Positions 19,401 through 26,465 of a stretch of 32,254 bases of DNA are shown piece after piece (position 1 is the first letter of the stretch; each line of letters opens with the position of its first letter). The notes beneath the pieces are model-generated. The model was not told the DNA's origin. It did no database searches and saw only the letters and a list, made by a program, of their open reading frames with translations. This DNA comes from Oscillospiraceae bacterium (GTDB lineage Bacteria; Bacillota; Clostridia; Oscillospirales; Acutalibacteraceae): the NCBI GenBank assembly GCA_015066105.1, contig SVOY01000021.1, forward strand, positions 1-32,254, given 5' to 3'. Position numbers and translations under genes: made by a program.

Positions 19401-20032
19401 AAAGAAAGGAATACTTCCTTACCTTCGGTGCAAGAGCAAGAGTTTCAGAAGGTCAGTTTGTCAAGAAGGGTGAAACCCTTACCGAAGGCTCAATTGACCC
19501 GAGAGACGTGCTTGAGGTTCTCGGCGTAAATGCCGTTCACGACTATCTCATCAGCCAGGTACAGCTTACCTACCGTACCCAGGGTGTTGATATCAACGAT
19601 AAGCATATCGAGGTTATCGCACGTCAGATGATGAGAAAGGTTAAGGTTGACGAGGCAGGAGATACAAATCTTCTTCCCAACGCTATTGTTGAAAAGAAGG
19701 AATTCAAGAAGGCAAACGAGGCAGTACGTGCAAGAGCCGCCGAAACAGGCGAGGAGCTTCAGGAGGCTACCTGCATTCCCGTGCTTATGGGTATTACAAA
19801 GGCTTCACTTGCAACGGATTCATTCCTTTCAGCCGCTTCCTTCCAGGAGACTACAAGAGTTCTTACCGATGCTGCAATCAAGGGCAAGGTTGATCCTCTT
19901 ATGGGTCTTAAGGAAAATGTTATTATCGGTAAGCTTCTTCCCTCAGGTACGGGTATGAAGTGCTACAGTGAGGTAGATTTTATTGATAAGGAAAAGGAAG
20001 AAGAGCTGAAAAACATTGTCTGGTCCGTATAA
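16409..20032 (+). CDS. rpoC: DNA-directed RNA polymerase subunit beta'
   Basis: This 1207-residue catalytic subunit holds the active-site [12 protein letters not shown] with Asp453, Asp455 and Asp457. The N-terminal zinc ribbon has Cys59, Cys61, Cys74 and Cys77. The second zinc site has Cys798/800 with Cys891, Cys898 and Cys901. The bridge-helix/trigger-loop region contains the [20 protein letters not shown] block. The length is typical of Firmicutes and lacks the large proteobacterial insertion. The ribosome binding site is weak: GGAAAGGG ends 15 bases before the ATG. No alternative start is better, so expression may depend on coupling or on spacer structure. A terminator follows about 75 bases downstream; no rpsL, rpsG or fusA is linked. 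Confidence 0.98.
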   Translation: MENISFESIKIGLASPEKIREWSYGEVTKPETINYRTLKPEKDGLFCERIFGPLKDWECFCGKYKRIRHKGKICDKCGVEITKAKVRRERMGHIELATPVSHIWYFKGIPSRMGLILDISPKELERVLYFSAYVVINPGTITDKDIDKGTVITEKRYEELKEYYYNDTEFKVGMGAEAIKELLSQIDLEELNAQLREELATASGQKKARILKRLEVVEAFKASGNRPEWMILDVVPVIPPDIRPMVQLDGGRFATSDLNDLYRRVINRNNRLKKLLELGAPNIIIRNEKRMLQEAVDALIDNGRRGRPVTGPNNRPLKSLSDMLKGKQGRFRQNLLGKRVDYSGRSVIVVGPALKIYQCGLPKEMALELFKPFVMKRLVETGVAPHIKTARKTVDRQEKCVWDALEVVIKDHPVMLNRAPTLHRLGIQAFEPVLVEGKAIKLHPLVCTAFNADFDGDQMAVHVPLSAEAQAEARFLMLAANNLLKPSDGKPVAVPSQDMVLGSYYLTLEIPGSKGEGKVFRDVDEARLAYDSGVIDLHAKIKVRMTKEIDGEKKSQIIETTLGKIIFNDPIPQDLGFIDRTNPENMFRLEVEGLVGKSLLGKVISRCIQVHGTAKTAEVLDNVKNQGYKYSTKSGITVAVCDATIPAAKKEILAETESLVDEINRKYNRGLLSNEDRSKQVIKAWDVCTNRVADALTGSFEMTNPIWMMLDSGARGSNSQLRQLAGMRGLIANTAGKTIEVPIRANYREGLNVQEYFISSRGARKGLADTALRTADSGYLTRRLVDVSQEVIIREEDCGCHDGLEVYDIMDGNRILESLSERLKGRYLLESLVDEATGEVIMSNEKMMTEADAAKVDAYLTAKMNKALDEGVDKEEAAALRRIKIRSLLTCESDHGACIKCYGANLATGQAVTVGEAVGIIAAQSIGEPGTQLTMRTFHTGGVASGADITQGLPRVEELFEARKPKTLAMLAEIDGVVSFETIKKNPHIVVTNEETGERKEYFLTFGARARVSEGQFVKKGETLTEGSIDPRDVLEVLGVNAVHDYLISQVQLTYRTQGVDINDKHIEVIARQMMRKVKVDEAGDTNLLPNAIVEKKEFKKANEAVRARAAETGEELQEATCIPVLMGITKASLATDSFLSAASFQETTRVLTDAAIKGKVDPLMGLKENVIIGKLLPSGTGMKCYSEVDFIDKEKEEELKNIVWSV

Positions 20033-20044
20033 TAAAAGACAATT

Positions 20045-20096
20045 AAAGTTCTTTTGATTACTTTTCTTTCAAGAAAAGTAATGCCACGCGGCGAGC
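20045..20096. repeat. Intergenic hairpin repeat, copy 1
   Basis: GTTCTTTTGATT, then arms ATTACTTTTCTT (20057-20068) and AAGAAAAGTAAT (20071-20082), then TGCCACGCGGCGAG. Nearly the same unit follows potD at 31690-31742. Both sit just behind a stop codon. It appears to be a dispersed repeat family. Confidence 0.65.
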
Positions 20097-20107
20097 AAAA
20101 AAATTAT

Positions 20108-20145
20108 GAGCTGTAAAAACGGAGGTTTTTACAGCTCTTTTTTTT
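20108..20145 (+). terminator. rpoBC terminator
   Basis: GAGCTGTAAAAAC (20108-20120) and GTTTTTACAGCTC (20125-20137) form a perfect 13-bp stem with a 4-base loop and eight T. Confidence 0.92.
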
Positions 20146-20252
20146 AGCAATACTGTTGCACGGAGTATTTTCAGCTTTATTGTAGTATAAATGTAAGCCT
20201 TGGGGCTTTGATAACGCCTTCTGCATCTTAATATAACAGCCCCTTTTTTATC
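20146..20252. repeat. Direct repeat, left copy (~107 bp)
   Basis: It begins AGCAATACTGTTGC right at the end of the rpoBC terminator and ends in AACAGCCCCTTTTTTATC. Its first ~65 bases match 21072-21138 almost exactly. Its end is shared with the inverted-repeat element at 10338-10643. It contains AATACT/GAGTATT dyads. Confidence 0.7.
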
Positions 20253-20320
20253 TGAAAAAGATAATGGCTTATAAAATGTTGAATCTTTTCTGAAAAAGTC
20301 ATATTTTTTTTTATTATGCA

Positions 20321-20349
20321 TTGATTTTTTTGCTGTTAAGTGATAAACT
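20321..20349 (+). promoter_or_regulatory. Promoter of the hairpin RNA / orphan gene
   Basis: TTGATT (20321-20326), 17-base spacer, TAAACT (20344-20349) with TGA before it. Predicted transcription starts at about 20356, at the left foot of the long hairpin. Confidence 0.55.
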
Positions 20350-20353
20350 AAAG

Positions 20354-20540
20354 GCACCACACAAAATTCAATTGAATAAATGCATTGTAGGAGTGGGCAT
20401 TTTTTACTTAGGTAAAAATGCTGACTTCTGGTTTCAACTGATCACTTCTGCGTGCATTTGTTGAATTTTGTGTGGTGCAAAAACGGAGTCTGCATTTTTC
20501 GTGTGTGCATTCTTCGGTTTGCACACACTTTTTATTTTTT
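20354..20540 (+). ncRNA. Candidate long-hairpin RNA with terminator (leader or sRNA)
   Basis: Foot arms GCACCACACAAAATTCAA (20354-20371) and TTGAATTTTGTGTGGTGC (20461-20478) are perfectly complementary over 18 bp. A second stem, AAATGCA/TGCATTT, follows. Next comes an asymmetric internal bubble (about 5 versus 24 bases), and an upper stem of GCATTTTT (20397-20404) with AAAAATGC (20414-20421) extended by G.U pairs. A second hairpin with arms GTGTGTGCA (20501-20509) and TGCACACAC (20520-20528) and a T-rich tract follows and looks like an intrinsic terminator. The rod-with-bubble shape is reminiscent of 6S RNA, but no primary-sequence signature is recognised. A mobile-element relic is the main alternative. 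Confidence 0.45.
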
Positions 20541-20554
20541 CGGAGTGTTAAGTG

Positions 20555-20989
20555 ATGAAGGTTAAAATGGATAAGAAGAATTTTGAAAGACTTTTGGATT
20601 ATTGCCTTGTTAATAAAAACAAAGGCAGAATGAAATACTTTTATCAGATTTCAATTTCTGATGTGTTTTTTAATGATTTTTTGCAATGGCTTAAAAAATA
20701 CGATGATGTGCTGTTATCATTTGCTTTTATCGTTACAAGATGCCACGAAGGGCATAAACTTATTTACGGTTTTACAAATTTTGAGGTGAGTGAGGATTTG
20801 ACATACAGCATCCTCGACTTTAAATTCGAAAACGATGATATATTGAGCGACAAATTCCGTGAGTGGAAAAATAAAAGTGAATGTATGCTTGTATCGATTG
20901 ATATACTTGGTTGTTTGGAGCTTTTGGATAAATTGGAGAAGCTTTATGACGGCACTGAGCCTTTGAAGGCTGATGAAAGAAAAGAATAA
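20555..20989 (+). CDS. Hypothetical protein, orphan
   Basis: I do not recognise this 144-residue protein. It is soluble, rich in Lys, Asp, Phe and Leu, with predicted alternating helix and strand: KKNFERLLDYCLVNKNKG, then LSFAFIVTRCHEGHKLIYGF and a C-terminal ILGCLELLDKLEKLYDG helix. No metal or nucleotide motif stands out. The start is taken as ATG 20555 behind CGGAGTG (20541-20547). It lies straight after a terminator-like hairpin, so expression may need read-through or antitermination. Codon usage is visibly more A/T-rich than in neighbours, and the gene lies between two direct repeats, which hints at horizontal acquisition. Confidence 0.7.
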   Translation: MKVKMDKKNFERLLDYCLVNKNKGRMKYFYQISISDVFFNDFLQWLKKYDDVLLSFAFIVTRCHEGHKLIYGFTNFEVSEDLTYSILDFKFENDDILSDKFREWKNKSECMLVSIDILGCLELLDKLEKLYDGTEPLKADERKE

Positions 20990-21007
20990 AACAAAAAGCA
21001 AAAGAAT

Positions 21008-21063
21008 AAAACAGATGTAATTTAAGGCTGAACTGCACACCTTAAGTTACATCTGTTTTAAGT
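21008..21063. terminator. Bidirectional terminator between orphan gene and spo0A
   Basis: AAAACAGATGTAATTTAAGG (21008-21027) and CCTTAAGTTACATCTGTTTT (21040-21059) form a 20-bp stem with one G.U and a 12-base loop. U-rich tracts exist on both strands, so it can serve the plus-strand orphan gene and, after the repeat, minus-strand spo0A. Confidence 0.85.
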
Positions 21064-21071
21064 TTTACATA

Positions 21072-21178
21072 AGCAATACTGTTGCGCGGAGTATTTTCAG
21101 CTTTATTTGTAGTATAAATGTAAGCCTTGTGGCTTGGAAAACGCCCTGTGCGCTCAATGAACAGACCTATATTTTTCC
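21072..21178. repeat. Direct repeat, right copy (~107 bp)
   Basis: It begins AGCAATACTGTTGCGCGGAG and follows the left copy at 20146 almost base for base for ~65 positions. It then diverges but keeps AACGCCCT and an AACAGACCT..TTTTTCC end. It directly abuts the spo0A stop codon. Confidence 0.7.
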
Positions 21179-21946
21179 TTAACCTGCCTTCAGGTCTAAC
21201 CTTAATTTATCGCTTATCATTGCTATAAACTCTGAGTTTGTCGGCTTGCCTCTCGAATTCTGTATCGTGTAACCGAAGTAGGACGAAAGCACATCCACAT
21301 CGCCTCTGTCCCAGGCGACCTCAATAGCGTGGCGTATGGCCCTTTCAACTCTTGAGGAGGTGGTGGAGTTTGTTTTTGCAACCGTAGGATAAAGGGATTT
21401 GGTTACGGCGTGCATAAGGCTCGGGTCCTTAACCGTAAGCACAATAGCCTGCCTCAGATATTCGTAGCCCTTAATGTGTGCGGGCACACCAATCTGTCTC
21501 ATTATGGATGATATTATTTTTTCAAGCTGGTCTTCCTTGCTGAAGACCGGCTTTTCCTGCTTGCTTTCATTCCAGTCGCAAAGCTTGTTGATGATGCCTG
21601 CTAGGGCGTTTAATTCAAAGGGCTTGAGAAAATAGTAGTCTGCGCCCTCCTTAAGAAGCTCATTTTCAAAATGGGGATTGTCAACGGAGGAGATGAGTGC
21701 AACGGCAGGCCTTTTTTCGCTTTTTATCTCCTTGAGCTTCATAAGAACACCGAGAGCATCGAGTTTTGCCATAAATACGTCCATAAGTACAACGTCGGGT
21801 GCTTCGTTCTTTATTTCGTCAAGTAATATGCTGCCGTCCTTGGGTATGCATTTTACGCTGTAGCCGCAGGATGTTAAAAAGTTTGCGCAGTGAGTTGAAA
21901 ATTCAGTGCCGTCTTGTGTCATAATTATTCTTTTTTGCTTGTTCAT
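21179..21946 (-). CDS. spo0A: Sporulation transcription factor Spo0A
   Basis: This 255-residue response regulator is the master switch of sporulation. The C-terminal DNA-binding domain is unmistakable: [46 protein letters not shown], then the recognition region [19 protein letters not shown]. The receiver keeps the phosphoacceptor Asp56 (VLMDVFM) and Lys108 (FLKPF). Its acidic pocket, however, reads TQDG instead of the usual ADDN, the Thr switch position is Ser86, and the residues after Asp56 are MAKLDA rather than MPHLDG. The start ATG 21946 has AAAGGAG 12 bases upstream; the frame is open further upstream but that part overlaps the promoter. spoIVB is not adjacent. Confidence 0.95.
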   Translation of the reverse strand: MNKQKRIIMTQDGTEFSTHCANFLTSCGYSVKCIPKDGSILLDEIKNEAPDVVLMDVFMAKLDALGVLMKLKEIKSEKRPAVALISSVDNPHFENELLKEGADYYFLKPFELNALAGIINKLCDWNESKQEKPVFSKEDQLEKIISSIMRQIGVPAHIKGYEYLRQAIVLTVKDPSLMHAVTKSLYPTVAKTNSTTSSRVERAIRHAIEVAWDRGDVDVLSSYFGYTIQNSRGKPTNSEFIAMISDKLRLDLKAG

Positions 21947-21990
21947 TTTGGAAATTTGCTCCTTTCGATGTGTATATATTTCACTTCGAT

Positions 21991-22019
21991 ATATTATCAC
22001 TTCTTTGATGAAAAATCAA
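21991..22019 (-). promoter_or_regulatory. spo0A promoter
   Basis: On the minus strand TTGATT (22019-22014), 17-base spacer, TAATAT (21996-21991) with TGA before it (extended -10). Confidence 0.7.
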
Positions 22020-22028
22020 GTAAAATTA

Positions 22029-22035
22029 TGTCGAA
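22029..22035 (+). promoter_or_regulatory. 0A box (Spo0A binding site), proximal
   Basis: A perfect TGTCGAA followed by AA lies 10 bases upstream of the spo0A -35. This position suits autoregulation by Spo0A. Confidence 0.7.
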
Positions 22036-22119
22036 AACTAAAAATATTTTAAAAAAACATAGATATATAAAGGTTTTTAGACCATATGAGAAAAAAACCT
22101 GAGCTTTTACTTTCACTTT

Positions 22120-22126
22120 TTCGACA
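22120..22126 (-). promoter_or_regulatory. 0A box (Spo0A binding site), distal
   Basis: TTCGACA on the plus strand is a perfect TGTCGAA on the minus strand, with TTT upstream and AAA downstream as in strong boxes. It lies about 90 bases from the proximal box and also upstream of the divergent membrane-protein gene. Confidence 0.65.
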
Positions 22127-22129
22127 AAA

Positions 22130-22154
22130 TAAATGTGAATTATACTCACATTTA
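22130..22154. promoter_or_regulatory. 9-bp inverted repeat in the spo0A/membrane-gene gap
   Basis: TAAATGTGA (22130-22138) and TCACATTTA (22146-22154) are exact complements with a 7-base spacer, next to the distal 0A box. It resembles a Crp/Fnr- or Rex-like dyad but the spacer is one base longer than in those sites. Confidence 0.45.
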
Positions 22155-22204
22155 CAAAAGCAGACAGCAGTCGATGCCAAAGGCAAGAAAAAAGGGTATA
22201 TATG

Positions 22205-22240
22205 TTGATTTTTGACGTAAAATGTGATAAATTATATAAG
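22205..22240 (+). promoter_or_regulatory. Promoter of the membrane-protein operon
   Basis: Two overlapping choices: TTGATT (22205-22210)-17-TAAATT (22228-22233) with TGA before the -10, or TTGACG (22212-22217)-17-TATAAG (22235-22240). Both place the start of transcription before the chosen ATG. Confidence 0.6.
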
Positions 22241-22279
22241 TTAAGAATTTTGCACGTACAAAAAAAGGAGGCTTGGCAA

Positions 22280-23278
22280 ATGGAAAGTTTTGAAAAAACT
22301 GACGACGGTGAAAAATCCCTTCCCGAATTCAGCTTTGCAAAGCGTATGCTGTTGTTTGTTGCGGCTTATGTTGTTTTCTTCGTTGCCTCTTTGCTTCAGC
22401 TTTATGCAGGTGACTTTATCCCGCAGGAAAGCGGTCTGCTTGACAGCGTAACCTCTTACGATTATATAATGCCCACAATTGATTCTGCGGTTGCCGTTCT
22501 CACCCTTGCCGCATTTTTTCTTGCAGGCTATTTTTCCTATGCAGGGGATAAGGTGAAAATGCTGCGATATCCCATGGCCTTCGGCATTTCACACATTGCG
22601 GCTTCGTTTTTTTCCTTCTTTTTAACCGCTCTTTTCAGCACTCCCGTTTTCGGCCTTGACAGAATGGAAGTGAATCTCATTCAGCTTCAGTCTGTTGGCT
22701 CGGCTGTTATAAATGCGGTTACCGCCTTTCTTCTTTTTCTCTATTTTGACCGTGAAGGTGATGACGAATATTCGTCTTACAATGATTATTACGTAGAAAA
22801 TCCCTCGGCTTACCGAAGCCTCAGAGCAAAAATCCTCTCCCGACGCTTTTCGGTTTTTGTTGTTGCGGCAATTGTTGTCGGTGCCGAGGCACTTGCGGCA
22901 AAGCTTTCACGCACTGCACTCACCGCACTTGTTATGAAGGTCCCCGACGATTATCTCTGGGTCAGCTATTATATTGAGGTTGTGGCCGATGTTTTAAGCT
23001 ACGGCGTATGCGTGCTTGCCGCCTGGTATTTTGCAAGGAATGTGCGCACCACTGCCAAGCTTATCGGCATTATCTGCCTTGCCGAATATGCGGTTAATTG
23101 CCTTTCATTTATAAACAGCAGTATTTCAAATGTATTTGCCGAGGCGGGCGACCATTGGCTGAACTCGGTTTTCAGTGCAATTTTTGTCGGTACCTCATCT
23201 TTTGTAATTTCGCTTATAAAATTTGCGGCTATCGTGTTTGTGTGCTTCAGACTTTACAAATTTCAGCAGGATTATTAA
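22280..23278 (+). CDS. Multi-pass membrane protein of unknown function
   Basis: This 332-residue protein starts at ATG 22280, with AAAGGAGG 8 bases upstream. An earlier in-frame start is unlikely because the promoter lies inside that stretch. About seven or eight hydrophobic segments are visible, for example MLLFVAAYVVFFVASLLQL, AVAVLTLAAFFLAGYFSYA, ISHIAASFFSFFLTALF and FVISLIKFAAIVFVCFRLY. An acidic/tyrosine-rich cytoplasmic loop (EGDDEYSSYNDYY) splits the protein into two halves. I do not recognise the family. It is probably co-transcribed with the methyltransferase gene, whose ribosome binding site begins in the stop codon region. Confidence 0.8.
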   Translation: MESFEKTDDGEKSLPEFSFAKRMLLFVAAYVVFFVASLLQLYAGDFIPQESGLLDSVTSYDYIMPTIDSAVAVLTLAAFFLAGYFSYAGDKVKMLRYPMAFGISHIAASFFSFFLTALFSTPVFGLDRMEVNLIQLQSVGSAVINAVTAFLLFLYFDREGDDEYSSYNDYYVENPSAYRSLRAKILSRRFSVFVVAAIVVGAEALAAKLSRTALTALVMKVPDDYLWVSYYIEVVADVLSYGVCVLAAWYFARNVRTTAKLIGIICLAEYAVNCLSFINSSISNVFAEAGDHWLNSVFSAIFVGTSSFVISLIKFAAIVFVCFRLYKFQQDY

Positions 23279-23290
23279 AGGAGATAAACT

Positions 23291-24031
23291 ATGCTTCTTT
23301 CAGCAGATGAAAAAAAAGAGCCTCTGGGTAATAATATGGAAATAGTCGTTTCTCCGAGCCATACCTTCGGCACGGATGCTATATTGCTTGCAAGCTTCGC
23401 TTCAGTAAAGCGTAAGGACATTGCCTGCGATATGGGTACGGGCTGCGGCATAATTCCGCTTATCTGGTGCAAGGGCGAAACCAAAGAGGTTTACGCCGTT
23501 GATATTCAGCCCAAGGCAATTTCTCAGCTTGAAAAATCCGTTGAGCTTAACAGAATAACGGGCAGAATAAAGCCCGTCAACTGTGACCTTCGCAGTATAA
23601 AGGACTATCTTCCCCAAGGATACTTTGACCTTGTGACAATGAATCCGCCCTATAAGCCGGTGGGCACGGGCATTGAAAGCCTGAGTGAGGCTGAGCGCAT
23701 TGCGCGACATGAGGTTACCTGTACCGTTGATGATGCGGTAAGGGCGGCCGCTCAGCTTTTAAAATTCGGCGGTCGCTTCTGTATGTGTCACCGCCCGGAA
23801 AGGCTTTGTGATATTATTGTTTCGCTCAGAGCACACAGCCTTGAGTGCAAAAGAATCCGCTTTGTGGTTGAAAGAAAAGGAAGGGCACCGTGGCTTGTGC
23901 TTGTTGAGGGTAAACGCGGCGGAAAAAGCGGCGTTACAGTAATGAAGGAGCTTGTAATGAAGGATGATAACGGAGCTCCGACCGATGAATTCAGAGCAAT
24001 GTTCGGTGATTATATGGACGGGCATCAGTGA
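23291..24031 (+). CDS. tRNA1(Val) (adenine(37)-N6)-methyltransferase family (YabB/TrmN6)
   Basis: This 246-residue SAM-dependent methyltransferase has motif I DMGTGCGIIPL (47-57), an acidic residue after strand 2 (AVDIQPKA), and the N6-adenine/N5-glutamine signature NPPY (118-121) in VTMNPPYKP. It begins HTFGTDAILLASF, typical of YabB/YfiC proteins that methylate A37 of tRNA-Val; this exact target is inferred from the family. In Bacillus, yabB lies just upstream of rsmI, and the same order is kept here, which strengthens the call. The start ATG follows AAAGGAG at 23277, and the gap from the preceding gene is 12 bases. Confidence 0.88.
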   Translation: MLLSADEKKEPLGNNMEIVVSPSHTFGTDAILLASFASVKRKDIACDMGTGCGIIPLIWCKGETKEVYAVDIQPKAISQLEKSVELNRITGRIKPVNCDLRSIKDYLPQGYFDLVTMNPPYKPVGTGIESLSEAERIARHEVTCTVDDAVRAAAQLLKFGGRFCMCHRPERLCDIIVSLRAHSLECKRIRFVVERKGRAPWLVLVEGKRGGKSGVTVMKELVMKDDNGAPTDEFRAMFGDYMDGHQ

Positions 24032-24074
24032 AAACGGCCCGTTGCAGGAAAAGATTGTAGTAAGGGAGCTTTTT

Positions 24075-24899
24075 ATGGCAGGTATTTTGTATGTAGTAGG
24101 TACGCCGATAGGAAATCTCGGTGATATGTCACCGAGAGCGGTTGAAACTCTTGCCTCGGTAGATTTTATTGCCGCCGAGGATACGAGGGTCAGCCTTAAG
24201 CTGCTCAACCACTTTGAAATAAAAAAGCCGCTTATCAGCTACTTTGAGCATAACCGACGCGAAAAGGGTGAGATAATAGTTGACCGTATACTTTCGGGTG
24301 AAAGCTGTGCTCTTGTTACAGATGCGGGTATGCCGGCCGTTTCCGACCCGGGCGAGGACCTTGTTGCCCTTTGCCATGAAAGGGGAGTAACGGTGAATGT
24401 TGTTCCCGGACCTACGGCCTTTGTTTCCGCCCTTGCTCTTTCGGGTCTCCCCGTCAGCCGCTTTACCTTTGAGGGCTTTTTAAGCATGAACAAGGTCAGC
24501 CGCAGAGAGCATCTGTCTGACATAAAGGACGAAAAGCGTACCCTTGTTTTTTACGAGGCACCTCACAAGCTTTCAGCAACGCTTAAGGATTTGTATAATA
24601 CTCTCGGCGACAGAAGAATTGCCCTTGTAAGAGAAATAACCAAAATCCACGAAGAGGTAATAAGAACAACGCTCAGCGGTGCGATTGAAAAATATGAAAG
24701 CGAATCGCCCAAGGGTGAATTCGTTCTTGTAATAGAGGGTAAAAAAGAAGAAAAAGAGGAAATTACCTTTGATGATGCACTCAGCCTAGCCAGAGCCTAT
24801 GTGTCACAGAATATGAGCGTAAGCATGGCGGCCAAAAAGGCGGCAAAGGAAACGGGAATAAAAAAAGGTGACCTTTACAAGGCACTTCAGGAGGAATAA
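24075..24899 (+). CDS. rsmI: 16S rRNA (cytidine(1402)-2'-O)-methyltransferase RsmI
   Basis: This 274-residue protein of the tetrapyrrole/precorrin methylase fold has the RsmI hallmarks: LYVVGTPIGNLGDMSPRA at the N-terminus, AAEDTRVSLKLL, SYFEHNRREK, TDAGMPAVSDPGEDL and VPGPTAFVSALALSGLP. It methylates C1402 of 16S rRNA in the decoding centre. ATG 24075 is chosen because AAGGGAG lies just upstream; the frame is open upstream but overlaps the previous gene. The C-terminal region (SVSMAAKKAAKETGIKKGDL) matches the small helical domain often present. It lies 43 bases after the methyltransferase gene and overlaps the ribosome binding site of the next gene. Confidence 0.95.
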   Translation: MAGILYVVGTPIGNLGDMSPRAVETLASVDFIAAEDTRVSLKLLNHFEIKKPLISYFEHNRREKGEIIVDRILSGESCALVTDAGMPAVSDPGEDLVALCHERGVTVNVVPGPTAFVSALALSGLPVSRFTFEGFLSMNKVSRREHLSDIKDEKRTLVFYEAPHKLSATLKDLYNTLGDRRIALVREITKIHEEVIRTTLSGAIEKYESESPKGEFVLVIEGKKEEKEEITFDDALSLARAYVSQNMSVSMAAKKAAKETGIKKGDLYKALQEE

Positions 24900-24901
24900 A
24901 A

Positions 24902-25510
24902 ATGCTCGCTTGGTTTAAAGAATACTGGTATCTTGCACTGATTTTTGTCGGTGTGTGTATTGTTGCAGCGGTGATTTTTCACTTTGCCGGCAAATCCTAT
25001 AAATCCTACAGAACAGCTTACCGCAAGCAGGAGGCGGAGCTCAAGCGCCTTACCGCACTTAAGGAAAGGTTTGTGCCGCTCACCGAAAAGGCAATCGCTG
25101 AAAGCGACAGCGAAGAAACCCTTGAGGGTGTGGCACTTGCATATCAGCTTTTTCTGCAGAAGCAGGAGGATATGGAAAGGGAGTTCTCTCTTTTATCAAA
25201 GGAAAAGCGTTACGCCTACATTCTTGATGTTTTTGTGCAGGATAAGAGCATCGGTGAGTTCTTTCGCCAGAACGGCGATATTCTAAAAAATGAAATCATA
25301 CCCGCTCTCTGCCTTATCGGTATGGACGGCTTTGCAAAGGAGCTTGAAGTCATAAGAAAAATGTTTGACCCCACGGATGAAAGCACCTCTCTTGATGAAA
25401 AGAAAATTGAAGAGCTTCAGTCTTATGCCGAGAATGACAACCTTTATCAGCAGATAAGGCTTAAGAGCGCGGAATATATTAAGGCTAATTTTCAATTATT
25501 TGTTAAATAA
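24902..25510 (+). CDS. Membrane-anchored helical protein, possibly DUF4375/DMP19-like
   Basis: This 202-residue protein has an N-terminal membrane anchor (YWYLALIFVGVCIVAAVIFHF), a charged heptad-like helix (KQEAELKRLTALKERF), then a soluble helical domain. The stretch DKSIGEFFRQNGDILKNEI, then PALCLIGMDGFAKEL, recalls the 'ngG...ff......l...Al..iG' pattern of DUF4375/DMP19 proteins; I hold this only loosely. The gene starts two bases after rsmI, with AGGAGGAA inside the end of rsmI, so it belongs to the same operon. No catalytic residues are apparent. Confidence 0.75.
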   Translation: MLAWFKEYWYLALIFVGVCIVAAVIFHFAGKSYKSYRTAYRKQEAELKRLTALKERFVPLTEKAIAESDSEETLEGVALAYQLFLQKQEDMEREFSLLSKEKRYAYILDVFVQDKSIGEFFRQNGDILKNEIIPALCLIGMDGFAKELEVIRKMFDPTDESTSLDEKKIEELQSYAENDNLYQQIRLKSAEYIKANFQLFVK

Positions 25511-25521
25511 GGGAAAAACAT

Positions 25522-25550
25522 TTGACAATCCGCTTTCGGGGTTGTATAAT
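25522..25550 (+). promoter_or_regulatory. Consensus promoter of the lipoprotein gene
   Basis: TTGACA (25522-25527), 17-base spacer, TATAAT (25545-25550): a full consensus match. It begins 12 bases after the preceding stop codon and excludes an upstream start for the next gene. Confidence 0.9.
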
Positions 25551-25593
25551 TATTTGGTATGTAATATTTAAAATGATAAAGGAGGCGTTTTTG

Positions 25594-26379
25594 TTGCGTA
25601 AAATAATTGCAATTATACTTACCGTTACTGCGATTGTTGTACTCTTTACCTCGTGTAAGGATAACGGCGACGAAACAACGCAAGCACCCCTTTCAACATC
25701 GGATACAACCTCAACAACGGAATCAACCACCACAACCGAGGCAAGCACAACGGGTGAAACCTACGTGCTTACCACAAATCAGAACAAGCAGGCCCCATGG
25801 TATACAACAACAAGGTTTGTTCCCTCGCCCGATGCAACCTCAACAACAAATCAGAACGTATCCGGCTCGGGGGTTACAAATATGTATGAGGATATAACCT
25901 ATCCCACGGATAACGGCGGTGCGATAACGCCCTCTGTTTCGGCGGTTACCTCTGCCGCTCAGTCCACCGAGTGGAGCACACTTCCTTCAGACGGCTCAAC
26001 AAACAGCAACAATCAGGAAAGCACCACAAAGGGCACAACCGAGGCAGTAAAGGCTGAGGGTAAGCAGGCGGTAATCAACAGCACCTGGCTTGACGGCGAC
26101 GGCAACTTCTGTGCCGCAATTGACAGTGAGGGCTGGGGCAAAATCAAGTCCAACTCAATCAGAGTACCCATTTATATTGACGGTGTTGAGGCAGATAAGC
26201 CCGCAACGCTTCAGATTTCATCAAGTGTTGACGGTGACGGCAATCAGTATGTTTTTGTAAACGTTTCCAAATACGATGTGCTTGAATTCGGCGGCTCGGT
26301 TTCCTTTACAATTCCCGAGGGCTTCCTCAAAAACACCTCAGGAACGAAGTATAACTACGCAACCGACGTTTCAATGTAA
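25594..26379 (+). CDS. Thr-rich lipoprotein, function unknown
   Basis: The start is taken as TTG 25594 (AAAGGAGG at 25578-25585, 8 bases upstream), giving 261 residues; TTG 25591 is an alternative. The N-terminus is a lipoprotein signal (IIAIILTVTAIVVLFTSC) with the lipid-bearing Cys about 20 residues in. A long low-complexity linker of Thr, Ser, Asn and Gln (about 25-160) follows, containing repeated TTTE/TSTTE/TTNQN units. The C-terminal ~100 residues (from VINSTWLDGDGNFCAA to NYATDVSM) look like a beta-sandwich. The protein is anchored on the outer face of the membrane, with the linker reaching across the wall. It has its own promoter and terminator. Confidence 0.8.
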   Translation: MRKIIAIILTVTAIVVLFTSCKDNGDETTQAPLSTSDTTSTTESTTTTEASTTGETYVLTTNQNKQAPWYTTTRFVPSPDATSTTNQNVSGSGVTNMYEDITYPTDNGGAITPSVSAVTSAAQSTEWSTLPSDGSTNSNNQESTTKGTTEAVKAEGKQAVINSTWLDGDGNFCAAIDSEGWGKIKSNSIRVPIYIDGVEADKPATLQISSSVDGDGNQYVFVNVSKYDVLEFGGSVSFTIPEGFLKNTSGTKYNYATDVSM

Positions 26380-26383
26380 CTTT

Positions 26384-26420
26384 ATAAGCTCTTACATTCT
26401 GTGTAAGGGCTTATTTTTTT
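26384..26420 (+). terminator. Terminator of the lipoprotein gene
   Basis: ATAAGCTCTTACA (26384-26396) and TGTAAGGGCTTAT (26402-26414) form a 13-bp stem with one G.U, followed by a run of T. Confidence 0.9.
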
Positions 26421-26465
26421 ACTTTGCTGTCAATACTCTTTAAAAAAGGAAGAGAGGCACAGCTT

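Noticed and set aside
20354..20540. Firm call of the long hairpin as 6S RNA
   Set aside because: Only the overall shape is suggestive; no conserved 6S sequence block is recognised, and a mobile-element relic fits as well.
22130..22154. Assignment of the TGTGA/TCACA dyad to Crp or Rex
   Set aside because: The spacer between the half-sites is 7 bases, whereas Crp and Rex sites have 6, so I list it only as an unassigned dyad.
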